From: an uncultured Clostridia bacterium
GTDB taxonomy: Bacteria; Bacillota; Clostridia; Christensenellales; Borkfalkiaceae
Length of the DNA: 64,000 bases
NCBI GenBank assembly: GCA_934254815.1
Contig: CAKQME010000001.1
Span: 62,001-126,000 of the forward strand
Reading direction: 5' to 3'
Shown here piece after piece: positions 1 through 8,431 of the stretch. The position numbers and the translations under genes are program-made. Position 1 is the stretch's first letter; the number at the start of each line of letters is the position of its first letter. The notes below the pieces were generated by a model. The model was given only the letters and a program-made list of their open reading frames with translations. It was not told the DNA's origin and did not search any database.

Positions 1-440
1 TCGAAAAGACTGTCCGTTTTTTCACCTGTGGCGAACCCCGCGTAGTGGTCCTGATGCGCGTGCGTAACTATAACGTATTCGAGCTTGCCGTCGGAAATAT
101 AGGGCGAAATATAATCGTAAATATCGTCTACGCTGTCGGCGCGGCTGCCCGCGTCGATAAGTATTTCCGTGTTGCCGACCTTTATGAAAGTGCAGTCGCC
201 CGTGTATTTGTTGCCGAGTTCGAGAAAGTGTATCGATAATTCCTTGTCTTTGAACTCTTCTGCCTTTATGTTGCCCGCCGTGACTTCGTTGTTCGCCGCT
301 ACCGCGTCGGGAATTATGTATTTCTCGTTGCCGAGAAAGGTCGATGCCGCAAAACCCGCTAAAGCGCCTATCGCAAGCGCGAGAATGCAGCTTATTATCG
401 TAACCGCGGGATTGATTTTCTGTTTTTTGCGTTTAGCCAT
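1..440 (-). CDS. ComEC-like metallo-beta-lactamase-fold hydrolase, 3' end beyond the window
   Basis: Reading leftward from the ATG at 440, the product starts with a basic stretch and one membrane segment (about residues 10-33). The extracellular part then reads LSIHFLELGNKYTGDCTFI and later VTHAHQDHYAGF. The HxHxDH motif is the metal-binding signature of the metallo-beta-lactamase fold, and the overall type resembles the secreted hydrolases related to the ComEC C-terminal domain. The C-terminal part lies outside the window. The start overlaps the stop of the upstream membrane-protein gene by 8 bases, so the two are translationally coupled behind galK. The substrate is unknown; nucleic acid or phosphodiester hydrolysis is possible but not shown. 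Confidence 0.8.
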   Translation of the reverse strand, partial: MAKRKKQKINPAVTIISCILALAIGALAGFAASTFLGNEKYIIPDAVAANNEVTAGNIKAEEFKDKELSIHFLELGNKYTGDCTFIKVGNTEILIDAGSRADSVDDIYDYISPYISDGKLEYVIVTHAHQDHYAGFATGEKTDSLF

Positions 441-993
441 CTTGTTCCACCCCCGTAACTATTATTGTTCTTATCAGTCTCGAAGAACGGAAAGCGAAAT
501 GCGAAGATGTAAATTCTTCGTAGTAAATCCCGGCTTTCGAAAGGTCTAAACCGTCAACTTTTTCATATGGTTTCGACCCGTCTTCGCGATAGTAAAAAGT
601 TCTGATAATCGTATTATCGACAGACTTTCCGAGAAAAGTCGCCTTTGCGCCGCCGTCGCTTAACGTAACCGCGCCGATGATATCGTCCATCGTTATTTCC
701 GACGAAGACGAAGCCGAGAGTTTGTCTTTTACTTCGGTTAAATCTATTTCGACGTAATCGTTTTCCTGCGCCGCGCCGTTTACCGTGAACGTTCCGAGTT
801 CGAAGCGGTTGAACTTCGGTGCAAGGATATATCCCGCGACCGCGCCTATTAAGAGAAAGGCGATTACGGCTATGATTACGGGGTACTTTTTGAGTTTTTT
901 AATCGTTCGTTTGTTTACTTTTACGTCGGGAGCGGATATTTCGGAAGTCTTTTCGACTTTCGTCGCTCGCGATTTGTTGTAGTTTTTCGCCAT
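433..993 (-). CDS. Small membrane-anchored protein of unknown function
   Basis: The protein has 186 residues: a basic cytoplasmic N-terminus (residues 1-36), one hydrophobic segment (about 37-58) and an extracytoplasmic domain of about 125 residues with no motif I recognise. The extracellular part is rich in Asp, Glu and Ser and looks beta-rich. A good ribosome binding site (GGAGAC) overlaps the end of galK, 9 bases upstream. The 3' end overlaps the start of the metallo-beta-lactamase gene, whose N-terminus has the same layout (basic tail plus one membrane segment). The two products may therefore act together at the cell surface; this is inference from overlap only. Confidence 0.7.
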   Translation of the reverse strand: MAKNYNKSRATKVEKTSEISAPDVKVNKRTIKKLKKYPVIIAVIAFLLIGAVAGYILAPKFNRFELGTFTVNGAAQENDYVEIDLTEVKDKLSASSSSEITMDDIIGAVTLSDGGAKATFLGKSVDNTIIRTFYYREDGSKPYEKVDGLDLSKAGIYYEEFTSSHFAFRSSRLIRTIIVTGVEQDG

Positions 994-1002
994 AAAGTCT
1001 CC

Positions 1003-2223
1003 TTAATCGAGTATAAGTTCGGCTGTGCCGAGCGGACGGACGCGCGCGGTGAAGACGTTTTCTTTACCGAATACCTCCGCCATTTTCGCCGTGTAATTTC
1101 CGACTTCGCCGTCGGCAACGATGGCGAGTATCGACCCCGCGAATCCGCCGCCGTGAACGCGTACCGCGCCGTCTTTTATTATTTCGCGCGAAAGTTCTAT
1201 GCCGAGTACCACCCGTTGTTCGGTCTCGCCGGGAACAAGACAGTTCTGCAATCTTACGAGCGAAGAAAGCCCCGAACCGTTTACGGCGGCGAGGAACCCC
1301 GCTTTGTCGCCGTTTTTAAGCGCGTCGGCGGCTTTTATAACCCGTTTGTTTTCGTCGTAGAAATGCATTGCGCGAAGAGCCGCTCTGCCGGATATCTTTT
1401 CCGACACGTCCTTGATTTTCGCGTAAAATTCTTCTTCGGGTACGTCGCGCAGAACTTTTTTGCCGAAGTACGCCGCCACCGCTTCCATTTCGGAGCGTAT
1501 AGCCGCGTAGTGTTCGGTAAGCGCGGCGTGGCTGCCGCCCGTGTTGGTTATAACCAACGCGTAACCGTCTATCATACTCAGTTTTTCTATTTCGGGTTCA
1601 GTCGGAACGAGAAAATCGAGTTTCGAAAGCGAGCCTATGGCGATTCCGCTTTGGTCGAGAAGCCCGCACGGTTTGCCGAAATAGACGTTTTCGGCGTATT
1701 GCGAGATAACCGCCTTATCTACGGCGTTTAACTTGCCGTCGAGATATAACGCGTTGAGAATTTCGGCTATTAAAACCTCGTATGCCGCCGACGACGAAAC
1801 GCCCGCTCCGCCGAATACGGTGCTGTTTAAATACGCCGTGAAACCGCCTACGGATAAGCCGCGGTTTTTAATCCCCGCGACGACGCCGCGGGTAAGGGCG
1901 ACGGAAGTGCCTTTCTCTTTGGCTTTAACTTCGACGTCGTTCACGTCTACCGTAAACGGCGCGTAGCCCTCGGAACAGATTTTGATTATGCCGTCGTCGC
2001 GCTTCGAAACGGCGGCTAAGATATCGCAGGATATAGCCGCGACGAGAACAAGCCCGTGATTGTGGTCGGTATGATTGCCGAGAACTTCGGCTCTGCCCGA
2101 TGAGGAAAAAATATGTTCGGGCGCACGTTTTTCGAATTTCTCGAAAGTGTTTTTAAGTTTTTCGATGCGCTCGGTCGCCGCTTTTGTATCGACGCCCGCG
2201 CCGTAATAGTCGCTGAGTTTCAT
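1003..2223 (-). CDS. galK: Galactokinase (GHMP kinase family)
   Basis: A 406-residue GHMP kinase predicted to phosphorylate galactose at C1 with ATP, the entry step of the Leloir pathway. The galactokinase signature appears at residues 43-57 (GRAEVLGNHTDHNHG), the ATP-binding GHMP loop at about 138-147 (GGAGVSSSAA), and a C-terminal VHGGGFAGSILA motif. The length fits the family (380-420). galT and galE are not adjacent. Instead two small membrane or extracellular protein genes follow in the same direction. A promoter reading leftward lies at 2248-2277. A related sugar kinase of the same subfamily cannot be excluded because the signature has NHTDHNHG where classical enzymes have EHTDYN. Confidence 0.85.
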   Translation of the reverse strand: MKLSDYYGAGVDTKAATERIEKLKNTFEKFEKRAPEHIFSSSGRAEVLGNHTDHNHGLVLVAAISCDILAAVSKRDDGIIKICSEGYAPFTVDVNDVEVKAKEKGTSVALTRGVVAGIKNRGLSVGGFTAYLNSTVFGGAGVSSSAAYEVLIAEILNALYLDGKLNAVDKAVISQYAENVYFGKPCGLLDQSGIAIGSLSKLDFLVPTEPEIEKLSMIDGYALVITNTGGSHAALTEHYAAIRSEMEAVAAYFGKKVLRDVPEEEFYAKIKDVSEKISGRAALRAMHFYDENKRVIKAADALKNGDKAGFLAAVNGSGLSSLVRLQNCLVPGETEQRVVLGIELSREIIKDGAVRVHGGGFAGSILAIVADGEVGNYTAKMAEVFGKENVFTARVRPLGTAELILD

Positions 2224-2247
2224 TTTGTGTCTCTCCTTTTCGGTGAA

Positions 2248-2277
2248 ATTGTAACATAAAAACCCGCGAATTGTAAA
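2248..2277 (-). promoter_or_regulatory. Promoter of galK
   Basis: Read leftward: TTTACA (2277-2272), 18-bp spacer, TACAAT (2253-2248). It lies about 25 bp before the galK ATG, leaving room for the AGGAGAG ribosome binding site. Confidence 0.55.
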
Positions 2278-2326
2278 GCGACTAAAACAAAAAACGAAAA
2301 TTTCGTTTAAAACGCCTTGAAAACGG

Positions 2327-2355
2327 TTGCAAAACCTTTATATTTATGATAGAAT
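2327..2355 (+). promoter_or_regulatory. Promoter of the rpsB operon
   Basis: TTGCAA at 2327-2332, a 17-bp spacer and TAGAAT at 2350-2355. Transcription should start near 2362, leaving a leader of about 118 bases before rpsB. I recognise no known ribosomal-protein leader in it. Confidence 0.6.
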
Positions 2356-2479
2356 GGTATGGCTATAAAATTCACACTCGTATCTTGCGCTCCATTCGTG
2401 TTTCCGTAAATAAAATTTAACGCGCGGAAATGGCGGGGCGATAAATCGGGTACGGGGAGGAATAACGGAGGAAAGAATT

Positions 2480-3277
2480 ATGGCAGTAACTTCTATGAAG
2501 CAACTTCTCGAAGCGGGCGTTCATTTCGGCCACCAGACGAGAAGATGGAACCCCAAGATGAAAAAGTACATCTACGGCGAAAGAAACGGTATTCACATTA
2601 TCGATCTTCAGATAACGGTCGACCTTGTCGAAGAAGCTTATAAATTCGTCGTCGACGCCGTTAAGCAGGGTAAAAACGTGCTTTTCGTCGGAACTAAGAA
2701 ACAGGCTCAGGAGGCTATCCAGCAGGAAGCCGAAAGATGCGGTATGTTCTACGTCAATTCGAGATGGCTCGGCGGTACGCTCACCAACTTCAAGACTATA
2801 AGAACGAGAATCGACAGACTTAACAAGCTCGACAATATGGAAAAGACGGGCGAGTTCGATCTTCTTCCCAAGAAAGAAGTTTTGGGTCTTAAAGCGGAAA
2901 GAGACAAGCTCCTTTACAACCTCGGCGGTATCAGAGATATGAAAGCTCTTCCCGGCGTAATGTTCGTCGTTGACCCCAGCTGCGAAATCAACGCGGTTAA
3001 GGAAGCGAGAAAGCTTAACATACCCGTTGTCGCAATCACCGATACCAACTGCGACCCCGATCTCGTAGATTACGTCATTTCCGGTAACGACGACGCTATC
3101 AGAGCGGTAAAACTCATCGCTTCTATCATTGCCGACGCGGTTATCGAAGCTAAGCAGGGCGAAGACGCCGTAAGACGTAACGTCGTAGACGACGAAGAAA
3201 GCCCCGCGGAAGAACTTGCGGAGGCGGCTATCGAAAACGACCCGCAGGAAAACGCGGAACCCGTAGTCGAAGCGTAA
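2480..3277 (+). CDS. rpsB: 30S ribosomal protein S2
   Basis: A 265-residue S2 protein. The N-terminus MKQLLEAGVHFGHQTRRWNP and the WLGGTLTN segment (about residues 95-102) are hallmark S2 sequences. A Glu/Asp-rich C-terminal tail of about 25 residues extends beyond the conserved core. A strong ribosome binding site (GGAGG, 2468-2472) supports the start. It is the first gene of a co-directional block with tsf, pyrH, frr, uppS, cdsA, dxr and rseP, the classic arrangement in Bacillota. Codons are the preferred set of this genome (GCT, AAG, GAA), as expected for a highly expressed gene. Confidence 0.97.
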   Translation: MAVTSMKQLLEAGVHFGHQTRRWNPKMKKYIYGERNGIHIIDLQITVDLVEEAYKFVVDAVKQGKNVLFVGTKKQAQEAIQQEAERCGMFYVNSRWLGGTLTNFKTIRTRIDRLNKLDNMEKTGEFDLLPKKEVLGLKAERDKLLYNLGGIRDMKALPGVMFVVDPSCEINAVKEARKLNIPVVAITDTNCDPDLVDYVISGNDDAIRAVKLIASIIADAVIEAKQGEDAVRRNVVDDEESPAEELAEAAIENDPQENAEPVVEA

Positions 3278-3296
3278 TAAAATAATAATTTATCGA

Positions 3297-3332
3297 GCGA
3301 CCCGCCCTCCCCGTCGAGGGAGAGCGGGTCGC
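3297..3332 (+). promoter_or_regulatory. Intercistronic hairpin between rpsB and tsf
   Basis: Arms 3297-3311 and 3318-3332 form a 15-bp GC-rich stem with one mismatch and a small loop. No T run follows, so it is more likely an RNA-stability or pausing element than a terminator. It could set the S2 to EF-Ts ratio. Confidence 0.6.
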
Positions 3333-3372
3333 CGCGAATAATAAACAAAATTTAAATATAAGGAGAAAAAGT

Positions 3373-4032
3373 ATGAATTTCACCGCTAACGACGTCAAGA
3401 CGTTGAGAGAAAGAACGGGCGCAGGTATGATGGATTGCAAAAACGCGCTTGTAGAATGTGACGGCGATATGGATAAAGCCGTAGATTACCTCAGAGAAAA
3501 GGGAATCGCCAAAGCCGCTAAAAAGGCGGGCAGAATTGCCGCCGAGGGTATCGTCGACAGCTATATCCACATGGGCGGAAGAGTCGGCGTTTTGCTTGAA
3601 GTAAACTGCGAAACCGACTTCGTCGCTCAGGGAGATATGTTCAAAGCTCTCGTACACGATATCGCGCTTCAGATCGCTGCCGCCGCTCCCTCTTACGTTA
3701 CGAAAGAAGAAGTTCCCGCAGAAGTTATCGAGAAAGAAAAGGCTATATTGAAAGCTCAGGCTCTCGAAGAGGGCAAGCCCGCCAACATAGTCGAAAAGAT
3801 GGTTGAGGGAAGAATCAAGACTTTCTACGACGAAAACTGTCTTCTTTGCCAGAAGTACGTCAAAGACCCCTCCAAGACCGTCGAGCAACTCGTTATCGAG
3901 GCTACCGCTCAGATCGGAGAAAAAATTTCTATCAGAAGATTTACCCGTTACGAAATGGGCGAAGGTCTTCAGAAGAAAGAAGAGAACCTTGCCGACGAAG
4001 TACAGGCTCAGGTTGACGCAATGCGTAAATAA
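3373..4032 (+). CDS. tsf: Translation elongation factor Ts
   Basis: A 219-residue nucleotide-exchange factor for EF-Tu. The N-terminal UBA-like domain reads VKTLRERTGAGMMDCKNAL. The EF-Tu-contact motif is TDFVAQ (about residues 81-86). The length matches the short single-core EF-Ts common in Clostridia rather than the roughly 283-residue enterobacterial form. It begins after an AAGGAG ribosome binding site and follows rpsB with a hairpin between them. Confidence 0.96.
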   Translation: MNFTANDVKTLRERTGAGMMDCKNALVECDGDMDKAVDYLREKGIAKAAKKAGRIAAEGIVDSYIHMGGRVGVLLEVNCETDFVAQGDMFKALVHDIALQIAAAAPSYVTKEEVPAEVIEKEKAILKAQALEEGKPANIVEKMVEGRIKTFYDENCLLCQKYVKDPSKTVEQLVIEATAQIGEKISIRRFTRYEMGEGLQKKEENLADEVQAQVDAMRK

Positions 4033-4044
4033 TTAAAAAACTCA

Positions 4045-4190
4045 GGCTTTCGCGAATATAAGTTAAGTACAATGCGGCGCGACGTTTCGCTTTGCCCGAA
4101 AGAAATTATCGGGCGGGTTATTCTGAACTGTGCGATGAATTCCGACGTCGGATCGAAATAAACTTTACTTGTAATTGCGAAAGCCGTTTT
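4045..4190 (+). other. Structured intergenic region between tsf and pyrH
   Basis: About 190 bases without a gene. A 9-bp closing stem (GGCTTTCGC at 4045-4053 with GCGAAAGCC at 4177-4185) encloses a GCCCGA/TCGGGC hairpin (about 4097-4117) and the palindrome TCCGACGTCGGA (4141-4152). The region ends with GTTTTTAT. This could be a terminator/attenuator or a structured leader for pyrH. No Rfam family is recognised by eye. Confidence 0.4.
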
Positions 4191-4221
4191 TATAAATTTA
4201 TTATTTATTCGGGAATAAGAA

Positions 4222-4926
4222 ATGAAAGCTAAATATAAAAGAATATTGCTTAAAATAAGCGGGGAAAGTTTAGCGGGAGACAAAAGACACGGTTTTTCGA
4301 CCGACGCGCTTACCGCTACGGCTGAACAGATAGCGGAACTTAATAAACTCGGCGTAGAAGTCGGCGTCGTTGTGGGCGGCGGAAATTTCTGGCGCGGCAG
4401 AGAGGGCGACGAGATGGACAGAACCACCGCCGACTATATGGGTATGCTCGCTACGGTTATCAACGCGCTTGCCGTATCCGACGCGTTAGAACGTTTAGGC
4501 GTCGAAAGCAGGGTTATGACCGCGTTCGCCATAGATAAGATAGGCGAACCGTATAATATAAAGACGGCAAAAAGATATTTGTCCGAGGGTAAGGTAGTTG
4601 TATTCGGCGGCGGAACGGGCAATCCGTTTTTCTCCACGGATACGGGCGCGTCGCTTCGCGCCTGCGAAATCAACGCAGAGGTTCTGCTTCTGGCAAAGAA
4701 TATCGACGGAATTTACGACAGCGACCCGAAAGTTAATCCGAACGCCGAAAAATTCGATAAACTCACTTACGACGAGTACGTTGCCAAAGGGCTTAAAGCT
4801 CTCGACACTTCGGCTGTGGTTATGTGTAAAGAAAACGGACTTAAAATTCACGCTTTCGGCAATACGGGCGACCGCTCGATAGTAGACGCGGTGTGTTCGT
4901 CGACTGCGGGTACGGTTGTATATTAA
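4222..4926 (+). CDS. pyrH: UMP kinase
   Basis: A 234-residue member of the amino-acid-kinase fold that converts UMP to UDP. The N-terminus KRILLKISGESLAGD holds the phosphate-binding loop, and VVVGGGNFWRGR and GGTGNPFFSTDTGA are the typical glycine-rich nucleotide and substrate loops. Length is normal (235-245). The ribosome binding site is weak (GGGAATAAGA). It sits between tsf and frr, its conserved position in Bacillota, and a new promoter follows it before frr. Confidence 0.96.
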   Translation: MKAKYKRILLKISGESLAGDKRHGFSTDALTATAEQIAELNKLGVEVGVVVGGGNFWRGREGDEMDRTTADYMGMLATVINALAVSDALERLGVESRVMTAFAIDKIGEPYNIKTAKRYLSEGKVVVFGGGTGNPFFSTDTGASLRACEINAEVLLLAKNIDGIYDSDPKVNPNAEKFDKLTYDEYVAKGLKALDTSAVVMCKENGLKIHAFGNTGDRSIVDAVCSSTAGTVVY

Positions 4927-4978
4927 GTCAACGAAAAACGAAATTATACAGAAAAATTCAGTTAATTTGCTTTTCCGC

Positions 4979-5007
4979 TTGCGCGGCGGCAAAGTATCGT
5001 ATATAAT
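4979..5007 (+). promoter_or_regulatory. Promoter upstream of frr
   Basis: TTGCGC (4979-4984), 17 bp, TATAAT (5002-5007). It would allow frr-uppS-cdsA-dxr-rseP to be transcribed independently of rpsB. Confidence 0.55.
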
Positions 5008-5030
5008 ATAGATATAAAAAGGAGACTAAT

Positions 5031-5606
5031 ATGGCGCTCGATATAGAAAAAGTAGAAACTTATGTTCTCGAAGCCGAAGAAAAATTCGAAAAATCGGCTG
5101 AAATGTATAAATCCGACTTAACTCAGGTCAGAGCGGGCAGAGCTAATCCGCACATTCTCGACAAAGTAAAGGTCGATTACTACGGTACTCCGTCGCCCAT
5201 AAATCAGGTGGGCAATATCGCCGTTCAGGACGGACAGTGCCTCGTTATTTCGCCTTGGGATAAATCGCTTTTAAAAGAGATCGAAAAGGCGATACAGGTT
5301 TCGGATATCGGTATCAATCCGACTAACGACGGTAACGTTATAAGGCTTGTTTTCCCCGTTTTGACCGAAGAGAGAAGAAAAGATATCGTAAAACAGGTCA
5401 AAAAGATGATGGAAGAAGCCAAAGTCGCCGTCAGAAATATCCGCAGAGATTATCTCGACGTGTTCAAAAAAATGAACAAGAATAAAGAGATGACCGACGA
5501 CGAGTACGCCGATTACGAAGCGAAGATAGAAAAGCAGGTTGCAAAGACTATGGAAGCTATCGATAAAGCTACCGCCGAGAAAGAAAAGGAATTGATGACC
5601 GTATAA
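5031..5606 (+). CDS. frr: Ribosome recycling factor
   Basis: A 191-residue factor that splits post-termination ribosomes together with EF-G. Diagnostic segments are QVRAGRANPHILD (near residue 30), VDYYGTPSPINQV, and the C-terminal RNIRRDYLD helix. Length is normal (about 185). A clear AAGGAG ribosome binding site precedes the ATG. The stop codon shares its last base with the uppS start codon, so the two genes are translationally coupled. Confidence 0.97.
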   Translation: MALDIEKVETYVLEAEEKFEKSAEMYKSDLTQVRAGRANPHILDKVKVDYYGTPSPINQVGNIAVQDGQCLVISPWDKSLLKEIEKAIQVSDIGINPTNDGNVIRLVFPVLTEERRKDIVKQVKKMMEEAKVAVRNIRRDYLDVFKKMNKNKEMTDDEYADYEAKIEKQVAKTMEAIDKATAEKEKELMTV

Positions 5607-6307
5607 TGGCGGAAGAAAAAAAAGCCGCGCCGCGGCATATCGGCTTTATCATGGACGGTAACGGCAGGTGGGCGGAAAAGCGCGGCATGCCGAGAAATTA
5701 CGGGCATAAAAAAGGTGCGGACGTTATCGAAGAAGTGGTGTCTCATTCTTTCGACTGCGGCGCCGAAGCGGTAAGTCTGTATGCGTTTTCTACGGAAAAC
5801 TGGTCGAGACCGAAAAGCGAAATAGACGCTATTTTCGACCTTTTGGACAAATTTCTCAAGCGGTATTCGGGTAAACTCGTAAAAGAACGTATAAAACTTG
5901 TCATTTCGGGCGATATAAGCCGAATAAGCGCGAGTCTGCGCGCCCGTTGCGAAGAAGTAACGAAAAAGACTGCGATTTTCGAAAATAAAACGTTGAATAT
6001 CGCGATAAATTACGGCTCGCGCGCGGAAATCGTCCGCGCCGCTAACGCCGTTAAAGCGAAAAACGAAGCTGTTACCGAAGAAAATCTTTCCGCCGAACTC
6101 TATACGGCGGGCATGCCCGATATCGACCTCGTTATAAGAACGAGCGGCGAAATGCGGCTCAGTAATTTCTTTCTTTGGCAATGCGCTTATGCGGAATTGT
6201 ATTTTACCGACGTTTTGTGGCCGGATTTCGGCAAAGCCGAACTCGATAAAGCCCTTGAATGGTTCGGCAACAGAAAAAGACGCTTCGGCGGGGTGAATAA
6301 TGCGTAA
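5606..6307 (+). CDS. uppS: Isoprenyl transferase (undecaprenyl diphosphate synthase type)
   Basis: A 233-residue cis-prenyltransferase that condenses isopentenyl diphosphate onto farnesyl diphosphate to make the C55 lipid carrier for peptidoglycan. The catalytic aspartate is in IGFIMDGNGRWA (residues 12-23). The FSTENW motif and the C-terminal segment beginning LVIRTSGE and including WP(D)F are conserved family blocks. The start codon overlaps the frr stop by one base and the stop overlaps cdsA by 8 bases, indicating one transcript with coupled translation. Confidence 0.95.
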   Translation: MAEEKKAAPRHIGFIMDGNGRWAEKRGMPRNYGHKKGADVIEEVVSHSFDCGAEAVSLYAFSTENWSRPKSEIDAIFDLLDKFLKRYSGKLVKERIKLVISGDISRISASLRARCEEVTKKTAIFENKTLNIAINYGSRAEIVRAANAVKAKNEAVTEENLSAELYTAGMPDIDLVIRTSGEMRLSNFFLWQCAYAELYFTDVLWPDFGKAELDKALEWFGNRKRRFGGVNNA

Positions 6308-7208
6308 AAGAATTATTACGGGTACGGGAATAGTTATCTTACTCGTAGGCTTGTTTTTAGCAAAAATGTTTTGGACGACTACCGTCGTCACGACTTTTAT
6401 AACCGATAAACCCGTTACGGCAGGTATGCTTGTGTTCGATCTTGCTTTGCTTGTGATGGCGTGGATCGGTTGTTTCGAAATGGTTCGCGCGTTTGGCGAA
6501 CGTATGATTTTAACCGAAAAAATAGTCGCGATGTGCTTTCCGCCCGTCGTATTCGCGGTTGCGTCGTTTATCGGCGTGGTATATACGTTTATAGTCGTTT
6601 CGCTTTACGTTCTTTTAACGCTCGCATTGTTCGTGTTCGCGTTTAAAGAAGCAACGCTTGAAAGCGTCGCGTTGACTTTGTTGTGCCTGTTCTATCCTAC
6701 GGGCTTGTTGCTTACGCTCGTGGCGGTAAATTCGCTCGCCAAGTTCGAGGGGTTGCTCATTGTGTTCGTGACCGCACCCGTGTGCGATACTATGGCGTAT
6801 TTTGTCGGCAGTGCGCTGAAAGGTAAGAAACTTTGCCCCGAAATATCGCCTAATAAGACGATAAGCGGCTCGATAGGCGGAATCGTCGGCGGCATGCTCG
6901 GCGGAGTGGCAACATATTTTCTCGCTCGCTGGTTTTATACATGCGGGGCGATAGAGGGCAGTATTCTTTCCTGCGGCTATGTATGGCTCGACGTAGTGAT
7001 TTTCGCGCTTTCGGGCGCGGTGTTTGCGATTCTCACCGAAATAGGCGATTTATCCGAAAGCGTTATAAAACGTAAACTCGGCATAAAAGATATGGGCGAC
7101 ATACTTCCGGGTCATGGCGGTATGATGGACAGAATAGACGGGCTTTTATTCGTATCTCCCGTCGCCGCGCTTATTTTCTGCGTGATTTTGCCTCAATTCA
7201 TAATTTAA
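6300..7208 (+). CDS. cdsA: Phosphatidate cytidylyltransferase
   Basis: A 302-residue polytopic membrane enzyme that makes CDP-diacylglycerol from phosphatidate and CTP. About seven or eight hydrophobic segments run through the protein. The C-terminal CDP-DAG synthase signature is visible: GDLSESVIKRKLGIKDMGD followed by LPGHGGMMDRIDG. The central SPNKTISGSIGG segment is also family-typical. It overlaps the end of uppS and is followed by a short palindrome before dxr. Length is slightly above the usual 265-285 because of a longer membrane-proximal loop. Confidence 0.95.
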   Translation: MRKRIITGTGIVILLVGLFLAKMFWTTTVVTTFITDKPVTAGMLVFDLALLVMAWIGCFEMVRAFGERMILTEKIVAMCFPPVVFAVASFIGVVYTFIVVSLYVLLTLALFVFAFKEATLESVALTLLCLFYPTGLLLTLVAVNSLAKFEGLLIVFVTAPVCDTMAYFVGSALKGKKLCPEISPNKTISGSIGGIVGGMLGGVATYFLARWFYTCGAIEGSILSCGYVWLDVVIFALSGAVFAILTEIGDLSESVIKRKLGIKDMGDILPGHGGMMDRIDGLLFVSPVAALIFCVILPQFII

Positions 7209-7231
7209 AGCATAAAGGAATAAACTTATTA

Positions 7232-7250
7232 AAGGGGCTTTAAGCCCCTT
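7232..7250 (+). promoter_or_regulatory. Small palindrome between cdsA and dxr
   Basis: AAGGGGCTT and AAGCCCCTT face each other with one base between. The run that follows is only AAAATTT, so this is at most a weak attenuator inside the operon. Confidence 0.4.
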
Positions 7251-7288
7251 AAAATTTAGCCGTTATTTTCGGTTTTGATCGGACGGAT

Positions 7289-8431
7289 ATGATAAATATA
7301 GCGTTGCTCGGCTCTACGGGGTCGATTGGCAGACAGGTTGTTAATACCGCGCTCCGCCATAAAGATAAATTCAGAATAGTGTCGCTTGCGGCAAATTCTT
7401 CCGCGGATATATTGAAAGAACAAATTTCGCTTATCCGCCCCGAAGTAGTCGCGCTTACCGATTCTTCGAAAGCGGGTATGATAACCGAACTGCCGAAGAA
7501 CACGCTTATGTACACGGGCGAAAACGCCGTAAGCCATGCGATAACCGAAAATGCCGACGTTGTTTTCGTCGCGATTTCGGGCTTTGCGGGGCTGAGGCCT
7601 ACGCTTGAAGCGATAGAGTGCGGAAAAACCGTGGCTCTTGCAAATAAAGAATCACTTGTCGCGGGCGGCGAACTCGTTATGAACGAGGCGAAAAGAAAAG
7701 GGGTTAAGATTATACCCGTAGACAGCGAACATTCAGCCGTTTTTCAGTGTCTGGGGTTTGAAACGGACAGAAAATTCCGTAAGATAATTCTTACGGCGAG
7801 CGGCGGTGCGTTCCGCGATTTGGATAAACAGACTATCGCGGGGCTTAAAGCCGAAGCCGCGTTAAAACACCCCAACTGGCTTATGGGCAAAAAAATCACT
7901 ATCGATTGCGCCACGATGCTCAATAAGGGGTTGGAGGTTATCGAGGCGTGCAGGCTGTATAATGCTCCTCTCGATAAGGTAGAAGCTATAATTCATCCCG
8001 AAAGCATAATACACTCTATGGTGGAATTCGACGACGGCGCGATAATGGCGCAACTCGGTTTTCCGTCTATGGAAATACCGATTCAGCTTGCGCTTACTTA
8101 CCCCGAAAGGCTTAATACGGACGTTCCGTTTTTGTCGCTTGCGGGTAAAACGCTGAGTTTTAGAGAAATAGACAACGATAGGTTTCCGTGTTTCGGGCTT
8201 GCCTTGGAATCGTTCGTACAAGGCGATAATTACCCTTGCGCCATGAACGCGGCGAACGAAATCGCCGTTAAAGCCTATCTTGACGACAGAATAAAATTTT
8301 ACGATATACCGAAAGTTATCGGGCGCGCGACCGAAAAATGCAGACGTGCCGCGCCTACTTTCGAGGCACTTATAGAAACCGACCGCGAAGCGAGAGCCGT
8401 TGCGGCGGAAATTATCGGAGGCGGCATTTGA
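7289..8431 (+). CDS. dxr: 1-deoxy-D-xylulose 5-phosphate reductoisomerase
   Basis: A 380-residue NADPH enzyme of the MEP isoprenoid pathway that converts DXP to MEP, feeding UppS in the same operon. The NADPH-binding GSTGSIGRQ motif is at residues 8-16. ANKESLVAGG, the metal/substrate motif PVDSEHSA and LTASGGAFRD are all present. Length is normal (380-400). The ribosome binding site is weak (GGACGG). The last codons contain the ribosome binding site of rseP, whose start overlaps the dxr stop. Confidence 0.96.
   Translation: MINIALLGSTGSIGRQVVNTALRHKDKFRIVSLAANSSADILKEQISLIRPEVVALTDSSKAGMITELPKNTLMYTGENAVSHAITENADVVFVAISGFAGLRPTLEAIECGKTVALANKESLVAGGELVMNEAKRKGVKIIPVDSEHSAVFQCLGFETDRKFRKIILTASGGAFRDLDKQTIAGLKAEAALKHPNWLMGKKITIDCATMLNKGLEVIEACRLYNAPLDKVEAIIHPESIIHSMVEFDDGAIMAQLGFPSMEIPIQLALTYPERLNTDVPFLSLAGKTLSFREIDNDRFPCFGLALESFVQGDNYPCAMNAANEIAVKAYLDDRIKFYDIPKVIGRATEKCRRAAPTFEALIETDREARAVAAEIIGGGI

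Noticed and set aside
5513..6391. Leftward open frame of 292 residues opposite uppS
   Set aside because: uppS has all family motifs and operon context; the reverse frame has none.
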